Shown: positions 1 to 8,496 of the stretch, piece by piece | Numbering within the stretch: position 1 is the stretch's first letter | Layout of the letters: each line of letters starts with the position of its first letter | Source: Fusobacterium nucleatum_L | Lineage (GTDB): Bacteria > Fusobacteriota > Fusobacteriia > Fusobacteriales > Fusobacteriaceae | Assembly: GCF_050231725.1 (NCBI RefSeq) | Contig: NZ_CP077172.1 | Coordinates: 1,788,982-1,852,981, forward strand | Direction: 5' to 3' | DNA: 64,000 bases | Position numbers and translations under genes: made by a program | Notes under the pieces: model-generated | Databases searched by the model: none | Told to the model about the DNA's origin: nothing | Seen by the model: the letters and a program-made list of their open reading frames with translations, nothing else

Positions 1-1
1 T

Positions 2-778
2 GCCTCAACAGGAACAACAAGTATTTTTATGAATTCAACAGAAGGTTTACATGGAGATTTAGGAATTATTAATCCTGAAGATATAGTTCTTGCTATCTCA
101 AATAGTGGAGAAAGTGATGAAATTCTTGCTATAATGCCTGCAATAAAAAATATAGGAGCATATATAATAGCAATGACAGGAAATATCAATTCAAGACTTG
201 CAAAGGCTTCTGATTTATATATAAATACACATGTAGAAGAAGAAGGATGCCCTATAAATCTTGCACCAATGTCATCTACAACTAATGCACTTGTAATGGG
301 GGATGCTCTTGCAGGTTGCCTTATGAAACTTAGAAACTTTTCTCCACAAAATTTTGCTATGTATCATCCAGGAGGAAGTCTAGGAAGAAAATTACTGACA
401 AGAGTTGGAAATTTAATGAAAACTGGTGAAGCTCTTGCTCTTTGTAAAGCTGATACAAGTATGGAAGATATAGTAATCTTAATGAGCGAAAAAAAATTAG
501 GTGTTGTTTGTGTAATGAATGAAGAGAATAATATATTAGTTGGAATTATAACTGAAGGCGATATTAGAAGAGCTTTGAGTCATAAAGAAGAGTTTTTTAA
601 ATTAAAAGCTAAGGATATAATGACAACAAAATATACTAAGGTTGATAAAGAAGAAATGGCTACACAAGCTTTATCAATAATGGAGGATAGACCACATCAA
701 ATTAATGTGCTTCCCGTGTTTGAGAATGATAATTTTGTAGGAGTTATTAGAATACATGATTTATTGAAAGTTAGGTAA
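2..778 (+). CDS. kdsD: KpsF/GutQ-type arabinose-5-phosphate isomerase, 3' part (start lies before the window)
   Basis: The enzyme interconverts ribulose 5-phosphate and arabinose 5-phosphate, the first step to Kdo for lipopolysaccharide, in the cytoplasm. The reading frame is open from base 2, so the gene is cut by the window edge; the first ATG at 29 is internal, since the preceding codons ASTGTTSIF belong to the conserved SIS core. What remains (258 residues) holds the end of the sugar-isomerase SIS domain (EGLHGDLG, NSGESDE, HPGGSLGRKLL) and then two CBS domains (about residues 140-195 and 205-258), the family's usual order. The next gene follows after 9 bases, so they are probably co-transcribed. 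The family assignment is secure; the precise substrate is inferred. Confidence 0.9.
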   Translation, partial: ASTGTTSIFMNSTEGLHGDLGIINPEDIVLAISNSGESDEILAIMPAIKNIGAYIIAMTGNINSRLAKASDLYINTHVEEEGCPINLAPMSSTTNALVMGDALAGCLMKLRNFSPQNFAMYHPGGSLGRKLLTRVGNLMKTGEALALCKADTSMEDIVILMSEKKLGVVCVMNEENNILVGIITEGDIRRALSHKEEFFKLKAKDIMTTKYTKVDKEEMATQALSIMEDRPHQINVLPVFENDNFVGVIRIHDLLKVR

Positions 779-787
779 ATAAAATAA

Positions 788-2371
788 ATGAGAGTTAATA
801 TTAGTAATATAATAATATCAATTAATAAAAATCAAGAAAAAGAAATATATAAAGAATTAGAAAAAAATGGTATTTCTAGGGATAATATAGAAAATTTAAA
901 ATATTTAAAGAAATCTATTGATAGTAGAAAGAAAAATGATATTAAATTTATCTATACTTTGGAAATTAATTTAAAGAAAAATATAAATTTAGAAAAATAT
1001 TCTAAGTTAAGTTTAGCTAAAGAAGATATCTATGAAAAGAGAATGGCTCTTTATCCTAAAAGAGAAGTTGCTGTCGTTGGAACTGGACCAGCAGGACTTT
1101 TTTCAGCTTTAAGATTGGCAGAACTAGGATATATTCCTATTGTGTTTGAAAGAGGAGAAGAAGTAGATAAGAGAAATATCACAACAGATAATTTTATAAA
1201 AACTAACATTCTTAATCCTAATTCAAATATACAATTTGGAGAAGGTGGAGCAGGAACATATTCTGATGGTAAACTAAATACTAGAATTAAAAGTGAGTAT
1301 ATAGAAAAAGTTTTTAATGAATTTATAGAATGTGGTGCACAAGAGGAAATCTTTTGGAATTACAAGCCACATATTGGAACTGATGTCTTGAGAGTTGTAG
1401 TAAAAAATCTTAGGGAAAAAATCAAGGTCCTAGGTGGAAAATTTTATTTTAATTCACTTGTTGAAGATATTGAAGTAAAAAATAATGAAATTAAAGCTTT
1501 AAAAATTTTAGAAGTAGATAGTCAAAAAAGATATACTTATGATATAGATAAGGTAATTTTTGCTATTGGACATTCATCAAGAGATACATATAAAATGTTG
1601 TATTCAAAAGGTGTTACTATGGAAAATAAACCTTTTGCTATTGGAGTTAGAATTGAGCATTTAAGAAAAGATATAGATAAAATGCAGTATGGAGAGGCTG
1701 TATCAAATCCTCTTTTAGAAGCTGCAACCTATAATATGGCTTTTAATAATAAAAAAGAAACAAGAGGAACTTTTTCATTTTGTATGTGTCCAGGTGGAGA
1801 AATAGTAAATGCTGCTTCTGAACTAGGAGCATCTCTTGTCAATGGTATGAGTTATTCTACAAGATGTGGTAAATTTTCAAACTCTGCAATAGTAGTTGGA
1901 GTATCTGAAAAAGATTATGGAAATCAAATTTTTTCTGGAATGTATTTACAAGAAAAGTTAGAAAAGAAAAATTATGAAATTGTAGGGACTTATGGAGCTA
2001 TTTACCAAAATGTAATAGACTTTATGAAACATAGAAAAACTACTTTTGAAATTGAAAGTAGCTATAAAATGAACTTATTTTCTTATGATATAAATAATTT
2101 TTTCCCAGATTATATAACTAGAAACCTTCAATCTGCTTTTGAAAATTGGAGTAAAAATAATCTTTTTATCTCAGAAAAAGTAAACTTAATAGGTCCTGAA
2201 ACTAGAACTTCTGCCCCTGTTAAAATTTTAAGAGATTTAAAAGGAGAGTCAATTTCAATTAAAGGACTATTTCCCATTGGTGAAGGAGCAGGTTATGCAG
2301 GTGGAATTATGAGTGCTGCTGTTGATGGAATTAAAATTGTAGATTTAGCTTTTAGTAAGAAAATAATATAA
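788..2371 (+). CDS. FAD-dependent dehydrogenase (COG2509-like NAD(P)/FAD oxidoreductase)
   Basis: A 527-residue soluble flavoprotein. After an N-terminal domain of about 90 residues comes the Rossmann dinucleotide motif GTGPAGLFSALRLAELG (residues 98-114), then EGGAGTYSDGKLNTR, typical of this family, and near the C-terminus the second FAD-contact motif GEGAGYAGGIMSAAVDG. The architecture matches the widespread uncharacterised 'FAD-dependent dehydrogenase' family of about 460-540 residues, so the substrate is unknown. It sits 9 bases downstream of the kdsD-like gene and is followed by a strong intrinsic terminator. Nothing in the sequence links it to Kdo synthesis beyond position. Confidence 0.8.
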   Translation: MRVNISNIIISINKNQEKEIYKELEKNGISRDNIENLKYLKKSIDSRKKNDIKFIYTLEINLKKNINLEKYSKLSLAKEDIYEKRMALYPKREVAVVGTGPAGLFSALRLAELGYIPIVFERGEEVDKRNITTDNFIKTNILNPNSNIQFGEGGAGTYSDGKLNTRIKSEYIEKVFNEFIECGAQEEIFWNYKPHIGTDVLRVVVKNLREKIKVLGGKFYFNSLVEDIEVKNNEIKALKILEVDSQKRYTYDIDKVIFAIGHSSRDTYKMLYSKGVTMENKPFAIGVRIEHLRKDIDKMQYGEAVSNPLLEAATYNMAFNNKKETRGTFSFCMCPGGEIVNAASELGASLVNGMSYSTRCGKFSNSAIVVGVSEKDYGNQIFSGMYLQEKLEKKNYEIVGTYGAIYQNVIDFMKHRKTTFEIESSYKMNLFSYDINNFFPDYITRNLQSAFENWSKNNLFISEKVNLIGPETRTSAPVKILRDLKGESISIKGLFPIGEGAGYAGGIMSAAVDGIKIVDLAFSKKII

Positions 2372-2380
2372 AAATTAAGT

Positions 2381-2426
2381 AAAAAAGAATTTTTTTAAGA
2401 TTTTACTCTCAAAAAAATTCTTTTTT
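2381..2426. terminator. Bidirectional intrinsic terminator
   Basis: AAAAAAGAATTTTTTT (2381-2396) is matched by its reverse complement from 2411, with a 14-base spacer between. Because of the flanking A and T runs it can stop the plus-strand dehydrogenase transcript and also the minus-strand monooxygenase transcript ending at 2469. Confidence 0.75.
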
Positions 2427-2468
2427 ATTAAACATAAAGGTATTTATAAAAATGATTTGGTAAATAAA

Positions 2469-3617
2469 TTAAAAGCTAATACTATTTTCAAGAGTATTTT
2501 TTGAATTCAAATTTGCTAAAATAGTATTTTCACTGGGAGTCATAAGCTCATTGATTAACTCTTCTACACTAATCAATTTTTCTATTTTATAACCATTTTC
2601 TCCTGAGAAAAATAGACCAGTATCGACTTTTCCATTATACGAATCACTCAAGCAGTTTGCTATACAGAAACCAACTTTTCTTGCTTCTTCTCCTAAATTA
2701 CAAGGGCTAACACAATTACTATAGCATTTTATATTAGGGTTATCAGGAGTTAAATTTTTTATAAGATTTGTTCTCACTGCTCTTCCTGGATAGCCAACAG
2801 GTGATTTAACAATAACGATATCTTCTTTTTTTGCATTTATCAAAATATTTTTAAAATTTTCATTAGCATCACATTCATAAGTACCAATAAATCTTGTTCC
2901 TAATTGTACTGCATCTGCTCCAAGTTCCATAATTTTTTGGATATCATCATTATCCCAAATTCCTCCTGCAGCGATTATAGGGAAATCACCCCATTTATCT
3001 CTTTCTTCTTTTACTTCAGGAACAATGCTTTCTAATTGATGTTCAGGTAGAAATAAGTCCTCAGCTTTTACCCCTTGGTGTCCACCACTTTTAGGTCCTT
3101 CAACTATAACTGCATCTGGTAATCTTCCTGCAGCTTTCCATTTTTTACAAATTATTTTTAATGCTCTTCCAGATGATACTATTGGAACAATTGCAACATC
3201 AGGATGGTTTTCTACAAGTCTAGGTAATTCTAATGGAAGTCCTGCTCCTGTAACAATTATATTTGCTCCTGCTTCTAAGGCGTATTCTACTATTTTTGAA
3301 TAGTCAGTAAGTGCGTGTAGAATATTACAAGCTAATGGCTTATCACCACAAATTTTTCTAGCATTTTTAAAAAGTTCTATCATGGCTTCTTTTGAATTTA
3401 ATGAATCTGCACCTATTGGTCTTCCATTTACAACTTTTTTACAATATTTTAAGTTATCATAATAACCTGTACAAATTCCACTTATAGTACCTAAAGCACC
3501 ATTTTTAGAAACAGTTCCAGCTAGTTGATCCCAACTAACTCCTACACCCATTCCACCTTGTACTATTGGTTTTTCTATGTAATATTTTCCTATTTTTATT
3601 CCTTTTAATTCTTTCAT
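2469..3617 (-). CDS. Nitronate monooxygenase family FMN enzyme (2-nitropropane dioxygenase-like)
   Basis: A 382-residue TIM-barrel flavoprotein. The N-terminal PIVQGGMGVGVS, the GPKSGGHQG segment with the likely catalytic histidine, AAGGIWD and GADAVQLGTRF are the FMN-binding and catalytic hallmarks of the nitronate monooxygenase/FabK superfamily. The usual roles are nitronate detoxification or, in the FabK branch, enoyl-ACP reduction; a free-standing enzyme with an SGGHQG motif favours the nitronate branch, but substrate is inferred. Unusual is a cysteine-rich stretch near residues 298-322 (CYSNCVSPC and later FCIANC), five cysteines that might bind a metal. The start has AAGGAGG at a good distance. 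A 39-base gap separates it from the upstream unknown gene, so the two likely form one operon. Confidence 0.8.
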   Translation of the reverse strand: MKELKGIKIGKYYIEKPIVQGGMGVGVSWDQLAGTVSKNGALGTISGICTGYYDNLKYCKKVVNGRPIGADSLNSKEAMIELFKNARKICGDKPLACNILHALTDYSKIVEYALEAGANIIVTGAGLPLELPRLVENHPDVAIVPIVSSGRALKIICKKWKAAGRLPDAVIVEGPKSGGHQGVKAEDLFLPEHQLESIVPEVKEERDKWGDFPIIAAGGIWDNDDIQKIMELGADAVQLGTRFIGTYECDANENFKNILINAKKEDIVIVKSPVGYPGRAVRTNLIKNLTPDNPNIKCYSNCVSPCNLGEEARKVGFCIANCLSDSYNGKVDTGLFFSGENGYKIEKLISVEELINELMTPSENTILANLNSKNTLENSISF

Positions 3618-3656
3618 TTTTTCCTCCTTAAATTCTACTTATTAATAGTTAAATTT

Positions 3657-4088
3657 CTATAAAAAAGTGAATTTTATCGGTGGAGCTCTCTCAGTTTTTA
3701 TACTAAAATAATTTAAAATATAATTTGAGATTAAGTCACTAAAATTAAAATACAATGTTTTAAAAAATTTTATTAGTTTTTTATATTTTTCAATAAATTT
3801 TTTTCTTATGTCATTTTCAATTGGGTCTACACAGTTATCTTCATAAAATTTTTCAATTTTTTCAATAAATGATAAGTCTAAGTTGAGTTTTAAATCAATT
3901 GTCGAGATATAGTCATTTATATGATTTAATAAAATTTCTTTTTTATTACAAAATAATTTTTTATTTTCTTCATAGAAAGAAAGTATATTTTCAAGATTTA
4001 AAACTTTATATTGATTAAAAATTTCATCTTTTTTAGTACTAATATTTTCTATCAGTTCAATAAAATTTTGCCTAATTCTTGAAATCAT
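3657..4088 (-). CDS. Hypothetical protein upstream of the monooxygenase
   Basis: I do not recognise this 143-residue protein. It is rich in lysine, isoleucine, asparagine and phenylalanine and appears largely alpha-helical, with no signal peptide and no clear membrane segment. It has a consensus ribosome site (AAAGGAGGAATTG before ATG) and its own promoter with a palindrome over the start region, so it is likely a real gene, first in a two-gene operon with the monooxygenase. Position in front of a detoxification-type enzyme and a palindromic operator would suit a regulator or stress protein, but no DNA-binding helix-turn-helix is evident, so no function is assigned. Confidence 0.6.
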   Translation of the reverse strand: MISRIRQNFIELIENISTKKDEIFNQYKVLNLENILSFYEENKKLFCNKKEILLNHINDYISTIDLKLNLDLSFIEKIEKFYEDNCVDPIENDIRKKFIEKYKKLIKFFKTLYFNFSDLISNYILNYFSIKTERAPPIKFTFL

Positions 4089-4109
4089 ACAATTCCTCCT
4101 TTTTATAAA

Positions 4110-4123
4110 ATAACATATGTTAT
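4110..4123. promoter_or_regulatory. Perfect 14-bp palindrome, candidate operator
   Basis: ATAACATATGTTAT is its own reverse complement and abuts the -10 box of the minus-strand promoter, so it covers the expected transcription start. This is the usual place for a dimeric repressor site. The AT-rich background makes palindromes easier to get by chance, hence moderate confidence. Confidence 0.45.
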
Positions 4124-4151
4124 ATTATAGCAGTATATTATTAAATTGCAA
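4124..4151 (-). promoter_or_regulatory. Promoter of the unknown gene-monooxygenase operon
   Basis: On the minus strand: -35 TTGCAA (4146-4151), a 16-base spacer, and -10 TATAAT (4124-4129). The unknown gene's ATG follows about 36 bases downstream. Confidence 0.6.
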
Positions 4152-4174
4152 GAAATATTTTTTGAAAATAAAAA

Positions 4175-4212
4175 AGAATTTTTTCAAGTTTAATATTCTT
4201 AAAAAAATTCTA
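4175..4212 (-). terminator. Intrinsic terminator of the minus-strand housekeeping cluster
   Basis: AGAATTTTTTCAAG (4175-4188) pairs with CTTAAAAAAATTCT (4199-4212) with one mismatch. On the minus strand the hairpin lies just past the hydrolase stop codon and is followed by a T-rich tract. Confidence 0.65.
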
Positions 4213-4221
4213 TTTAAATTT

Positions 4222-4869
4222 TTATTCTAGTCTAAATTTACCCTTAGCAATAAAATTGTTTATATATCTAGCAGTTCCTATTCTTTTATTTAATTCATTA
4301 TGAGTTATAGGAATCAAAATCTTATCTTTGGCATCTAAGAAATCAACATCTTTCATTTCAATATAACCGTCATTATAATCTCCTAGCCATTTTCCAAAAA
4401 AACCAGAACTTTCTCTACCTATTATTAACCCTACTTCTATATCTTTATCAAATCTTTTTTTATCTCTTCTAGTTTTAGAATAAATAGCAAGAGGTTTAAA
4501 AACTAAATCTATGAAAGGAAAGGTTCTTTTTAATCTTCTATGTAATGTAGAGTCATTTATTGGAGAAGAAAGTAAGATTATTTTATCAACTATTCCCTTA
4601 ACTTCTTCTAATTTTAAAGTTTCTCTTATAAGGACACCACCAAAACCAAAACCTATTAAAACAATTTCATTCTGCTTATTAATTCCCTTTTCTTTCAGAG
4701 ATAATAAATATTCCTTCAGAATTTCTATAGACCTATCAATAGGAGGAAATGTCAAAGGGAAATTTAAATTATCAACTGTATAACCCATATTCATTAGGTT
4801 ATTTTCTAAATCTTCCATATCTTTATAATTTCTAAAAAAACCATGAATAAGCGCAATTCTATAATTCAT
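4222..4869 (-). CDS. Alpha/beta-hydrolase-fold protein lacking the nucleophile serine
   Basis: A 215-residue cytoplasmic protein with the start of an alpha/beta-hydrolase fold (RIALIHGFFRNYKDM, like the HG loop of lipases) and the strand-5/elbow region VLIGFGFGGVLIRETL. In active family members the elbow reads G-x-S-x-G-G; here it is G73-F-G75-F-G-G, so the serine position is glycine. A possible histidine loop (ITHNEL) is present near residue 186. It may be a non-catalytic or re-purposed member. It is last in the minus-strand cluster, 73 bases after ftsY, and is followed by a terminator. Confidence 0.6.
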   Translation of the reverse strand: MNYRIALIHGFFRNYKDMEDLENNLMNMGYTVDNLNFPLTFPPIDRSIEILKEYLLSLKEKGINKQNEIVLIGFGFGGVLIRETLKLEEVKGIVDKIILLSSPINDSTLHRRLKRTFPFIDLVFKPLAIYSKTRRDKKRFDKDIEVGLIIGRESSGFFGKWLGDYNDGYIEMKDVDFLDAKDKILIPITHNELNKRIGTARYINNFIAKGKFRLE

Positions 4870-4942
4870 ATTAAATACCTTTTTCCTTTTTTATTATAAT
4901 AATATTTAATCAATTTAAAGAAGGAGTTAATTAAGAGTTTAG

Positions 4943-5965
4943 TTAATTAAATATAGCTTCAACAAAGTCTTGGGCATTAAATTCTATAAGATCTTCTATT
5001 TTTTCACCTAAGCCTATATATTTAATTGGTTTTTTTAGCTCTTCTGAAACTGAGAATACAATTCCACCTTTTGCAGTTCCATCAAGTTTTGTTACTATAA
5101 AACCAGTTAAACTTGTGACTGAATTAAATTCTTTTGCTTGATTTAAACCATTTTGACCAGTTGTTCCATCAATAACTAAAAGAGACTCATATTCTTCTCC
5201 GATTTTTTTCTTAATAATATTATTAATTTTTTCAAGCTCTCTCATAAGATTAGATTTATTATGTAATCTTCCAGCAGTATCAATTATTACAACATCAGCC
5301 TTTATTGATTCAGCTTTACTTAAAGTGTCGTATACAACAGAAGCTGGATCAGCTCCTTCTTTTCCCTTCACAATATCTACATCAGCTCTTTTTGCCCACT
5401 CTTCAAGTTGCTCAACTGCTGCTGCTCTAAATGTATCTCCTGCACCCAAAAGAACTTTTTTTCCTAGTTTTTTATATTTTAATGCAAGTTTACCAATAGT
5501 TGTAGTTTTTCCAACTCCATTTACTCCAACAATTAAAATTACATTAATTTTATCATCTTTTAAATAAATTTTACTATCTTGAGATAATAAAAATTCGGAC
5601 ATTAGTTTTTTTAAAATTTCATAAACTTCTTCTGTACTATCAACTTTATTGGATTTAACTTCTTTTTCTAATTGGTTAATTAAATTTGTTGTCATATTAA
5701 GTCCAACATCAGATTGTAATAATAAATCTTCTAATTCTTCATAAATAGAGTCATCAACTTTACTTTTAGAAGTAAAAATGTTTTTTAACTTTGAGAAAAA
5801 ACCTTCTTTACTTTTAGTAAGTCTTTGGGAAATATTAACCTTTTGAATTTCTTCTTTTTTCTCTACATCTTCTTTGACTTCTACTTCATTTAAGTCTTTT
5901 TTAATATTTTCTTTTTCTATATTAACTTCTTCTTTTTTTCTAAAAATTTTATCAAATAAACCCAT
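4943..5965 (-). CDS. ftsY: Signal recognition particle receptor FtsY
   Basis: FtsY is the membrane-associated GTPase that receives ribosome-SRP complexes for co-translational insertion. The 340-residue protein has a short charged N-terminal region (about residues 1-50), then the N domain and the GTPase G domain: P-loop GVNGVGKTTTIGK (around 148), DTAGRLHNK (around 229) and TKLDGTAKGG (around 292). These are diagnostic for the SRP GTPase pair, and the acidic N-terminal extension separates FtsY from Ffh. The upstream pseudopilin-like gene ends 17 bases before its start. Confidence 0.96.
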   Translation of the reverse strand: MGLFDKIFRKKEEVNIEKENIKKDLNEVEVKEDVEKKEEIQKVNISQRLTKSKEGFFSKLKNIFTSKSKVDDSIYEELEDLLLQSDVGLNMTTNLINQLEKEVKSNKVDSTEEVYEILKKLMSEFLLSQDSKIYLKDDKINVILIVGVNGVGKTTTIGKLALKYKKLGKKVLLGAGDTFRAAAVEQLEEWAKRADVDIVKGKEGADPASVVYDTLSKAESIKADVVIIDTAGRLHNKSNLMRELEKINNIIKKKIGEEYESLLVIDGTTGQNGLNQAKEFNSVTSLTGFIVTKLDGTAKGGIVFSVSEELKKPIKYIGLGEKIEDLIEFNAQDFVEAIFN

Positions 5966-5982
5966 TTATCATAACTCCTTTA

Positions 5983-6489
5983 TTAATAGTTTTCCCAATC
6001 AATTCCTTGCTCAAAAAAATTATAGGGCAAGTTCGCATGGATTTCACCAGTTTTTGAATTATAGTTCCAGCCACCATCATGTGTTACTTTTTTAAAATTT
6101 TCTACTTCATATATTTCATTTGATTCATTTAAGTTCTTAAAAGTTGGAGTCTTTTGAAGTTTGTTTTCTTTTAAATAATCTTTAAAATAAATTTTTTTTC
6201 CGTCTTTCTCAAAAAATATATTTTCAAGTTTTTCATCTGAATTTGCTAATACTAAATCTGGAAATGTTCCAGTTGCTCTATAATAGTCATCTATTGCAAT
6301 TCTAATAGTTTTAAGGTCTTTTAATAATGTTTTTGGTAAATCAACCTCATCATTTTTAGATTTAAACATTGAAACAAAAATAAATATTATTAAAACAACA
6401 ATAGGTATCAATGTTAAAAAAGAAAAAGTTGAGAATCTTTCCATAAAAAAATTTTTCTTTTTTATATTTGTTTTATTTATATTTTCCAT
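5983..6489 (-). CDS. Membrane-anchored pseudopilin-like protein
   Basis: A 168-residue protein with one N-terminal membrane segment (about residues 23-43) and a short cytoplasmic basic tail, then an extracytoplasmic domain. The order TIRIAIDDYYRATGTFP followed later by GGWNYNSKTGEIHANLP recalls the globular part of type II secretion major pseudopilins (GspG-type), which have the same helix followed by a W-Y-x-x-x-x-G-x-I strand. No prepilin peptidase cleavage motif is evident, so it is not a classical pseudopilin. It lies between yqeH (1 base after its stop) and ftsY. The function is unknown. Confidence 0.6.
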   Translation of the reverse strand: MENINKTNIKKKNFFMERFSTFSFLTLIPIVVLIIFIFVSMFKSKNDEVDLPKTLLKDLKTIRIAIDDYYRATGTFPDLVLANSDEKLENIFFEKDGKKIYFKDYLKENKLQKTPTFKNLNESNEIYEVENFKKVTHDGGWNYNSKTGEIHANLPYNFFEQGIDWENY

Positions 6490-6490
6490 A

Positions 6491-7591
6491 CTATCTTCTA
6501 GGATTTATAAAGGCTTTTCTAGTAGATATTTCAATTTCTTCTGGTAAAGTAATTTGAATATTTAATGGACCTCTTTTAACTGACAACCAAGCTAAACCTT
6601 TAAATACTAGCTCCTCTCCTGTATTAATTGTTAAAGTCTTATTAACTTTTTTATGCTTTAGGTATTCTTCTTTACAACATTGACAAGGTATTGTAAAGAA
6701 ATCTCCTATTTCTAATTCTTTGGCTTTTTCTATTGTAGTTTCATGAAATTGGACATCTTTTGCAGCATAGATAGAAAAGATGGGTTTAATTTCATCATTG
6801 TTTAAAATTTTAAATTTTATTAGATTTCCTATCATTATTATTCTATTGTGTTTTGCTTTAAATGTTTTTCTCGAGATTTCTCCTGAGGGAATAATCTTTT
6901 GTGCACAATTATCACATACTAAATCAGAAGCTCTACCTTCTGGGATTAAACCAGGAGTATCATATAAACCAATATTGGTAAATGGAATCATATTTAAAGT
7001 GTTTTTGATTGTTGTTCCTGGATATTTAGAAACAGTTGCAATCTTTTTACCTAAAAGTCTATTTATTACACTTGATTTCCCAACATTTGTAACACCAATA
7101 ACCATAGCATTTACACCATCAGGGTAAAAATGTTTAATTTTTCTAAAAACTCCATTTACTCCATAACCATTTTTAGTGCTAACTATTGCTATATCAAGAG
7201 GTGCTATACTTTCTTCTGCAAGCCTATCTTTTACCCAGTTAGCTACTTCTGATGGATGTTTTTCATCAGGAATTAGATCTAATTTATTAACTATAACTAT
7301 TGAATCTTTTTCTCTTAAAATATCTAAAATTTCAACATCAAATGAACCTTCAAAGTCTATAATGTCAAATACTGCAATAACAAGTTTAACATCATCAAGA
7401 AGTTTTCCAACTTCTTTTTTATAGTCGTCTCTCGTCATTTTGTTAACAGAATATTTTCCATAATGCTTTAATTGGAAACATCTTTGACAATACATATCTT
7501 CCTTAGGATTAATATTTTTAGGAGTATATCCTTGTAAATTTTTATCAGTGTTTTGCAATTCTACACCACAACCTACACAATTTTTTGTCAT
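6491..7591 (-). CDS. yqeH: Ribosome biogenesis GTPase YqeH (circularly permuted)
   Basis: YqeH acts in small-subunit (30S) ribosome assembly. This 366-residue protein has the family's N-terminal four-cysteine zinc finger (C5, C8, C35, C38) and the permuted GTPase order: NKLD (around 103, G4) precedes the P-loop GVTNVGKSSVINRLLGKK (around 167, G1) and DTPG (around 213, G3). The ATG overlaps the TGA of the upstream xerC-like gene in ATGA, and the ribosome site GGAG lies inside that gene, so the two are translationally coupled. Confidence 0.93.
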   Translation of the reverse strand: MTKNCVGCGVELQNTDKNLQGYTPKNINPKEDMYCQRCFQLKHYGKYSVNKMTRDDYKKEVGKLLDDVKLVIAVFDIIDFEGSFDVEILDILREKDSIVIVNKLDLIPDEKHPSEVANWVKDRLAEESIAPLDIAIVSTKNGYGVNGVFRKIKHFYPDGVNAMVIGVTNVGKSSVINRLLGKKIATVSKYPGTTIKNTLNMIPFTNIGLYDTPGLIPEGRASDLVCDNCAQKIIPSGEISRKTFKAKHNRIIMIGNLIKFKILNNDEIKPIFSIYAAKDVQFHETTIEKAKELEIGDFFTIPCQCCKEEYLKHKKVNKTLTINTGEELVFKGLAWLSVKRGPLNIQITLPEEIEISTRKAFINPRR

Positions 7592-8490
7592 AAAATCTCC
7601 TTTTTAGATAAATTTTCATATATATCTAGTAGTCCAACACTTTTTAAATCTAAAAGCTTTGCTAAATACTCTTTGGGCATACCATTCTTTAACATATATA
7701 TACAAAAAGAATGTCTAAGAGTATAAGGACTAACTTCTTTTTGTAAATTGGCTTTTTCCGAGTATTTATTTATTAATCTTCTAACAGAACGGTCTGTTAA
7801 TCTTAGATTTGAATTATTCACAAAAATAATATTAGAATTATTTTCTTCCTTAAATTTTTCTTTTTTAGCAACAAGAAATTTTAAATAAACTTCTTTACAA
7901 GTTTGACTAAAATACAAAACTTTTGAAATTTTATTTTTTAAAAGATAAACTTCTCTTTTTTCTAAATTAAAATTTAGTTCTCCTAATGAAAGTAACTCTG
8001 CTACAGTCATTCCACTTGAATATAGAAGCTCAAACATAAGTCTATCTCTAAGGATATTAAAATTTTCTTCCTTCATTTCTTCTCTTAAAAGTTGAATTTC
8101 ATTAAGATTTAGATATTCAATTTTCTTTTCATGAGTTTTTATACCTTCTATTAAAATTTCTTGTCCCTTTTCCTTAAGATTTTCTTTTACAAGGTACTTA
8201 TAGAATTTTTTTATAGATGAAAGTCTTCTATTATAAGTAGAGTTTGATAAGTTAGAATTTTTTAATTCAGTCATATATTCTTTAATTAATAATTCATCTA
8301 AATTTTCAAGAGCAACAAGATTTTTTTTATTAAGATATTCTGAAAATTGATTTAAATCTTTTCTTATGGAAATAACAGTATTGTATTTTTTATTTTCTTC
8401 AAACTCCAAATAGTATATAAAATTTTTTATTGTTTTTTCAACATTTGTTTTTTCAACATTTGTTTTTTCAACATTTATTTTTTCAATCAT
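7588..8490 (-). CDS. XerC-position tyrosine recombinase with degenerate active site
   Basis: A 300-residue protein with the N-terminal SAM-like core-binding domain (about 20-105) and C-terminal catalytic fold of Xer recombinases. The neighbourhood dprA-topA-trmFO-this gene matches the Bacillus dprA-topA-trmFO-codV(xerC) order, so it is the positional xerC orthologue. Key residues are altered: the first arginine (G-x-R-V-x-E motif) is Thr162, the H-x-x-R histidine is Tyr256 (Arg259 is kept), the L-L-G-H histidine is Leu282, while the nucleophile position Tyr291 is kept. Most likely catalytically weak or dead, perhaps structural. The N-terminus contains three in-frame copies of NVEKT. Active XerCD/XerH function would have to be encoded elsewhere. 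Confidence 0.8.
   Translation of the reverse strand: MIEKINVEKTNVEKTNVEKTIKNFIYYLEFEENKKYNTVISIRKDLNQFSEYLNKKNLVALENLDELLIKEYMTELKNSNLSNSTYNRRLSSIKKFYKYLVKENLKEKGQEILIEGIKTHEKKIEYLNLNEIQLLREEMKEENFNILRDRLMFELLYSSGMTVAELLSLGELNFNLEKREVYLLKNKISKVLYFSQTCKEVYLKFLVAKKEKFKEENNSNIIFVNNSNLRLTDRSVRRLINKYSEKANLQKEVSPYTLRHSFCIYMLKNGMPKEYLAKLLDLKSVGLLDIYENLSKKEIL
8436..8480 (-). repeat. Three tandem 15-bp repeats at the start of the xerC-like gene
   Basis: The unit AAATGTTGAAAAAAC occurs three times in a row just after the start codon, encoding NVEKT repeats. Since 15 is a multiple of three, gain or loss of a unit changes length but not frame. Confidence 0.8.
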
Positions 8491-8496
8491 TTTTTA

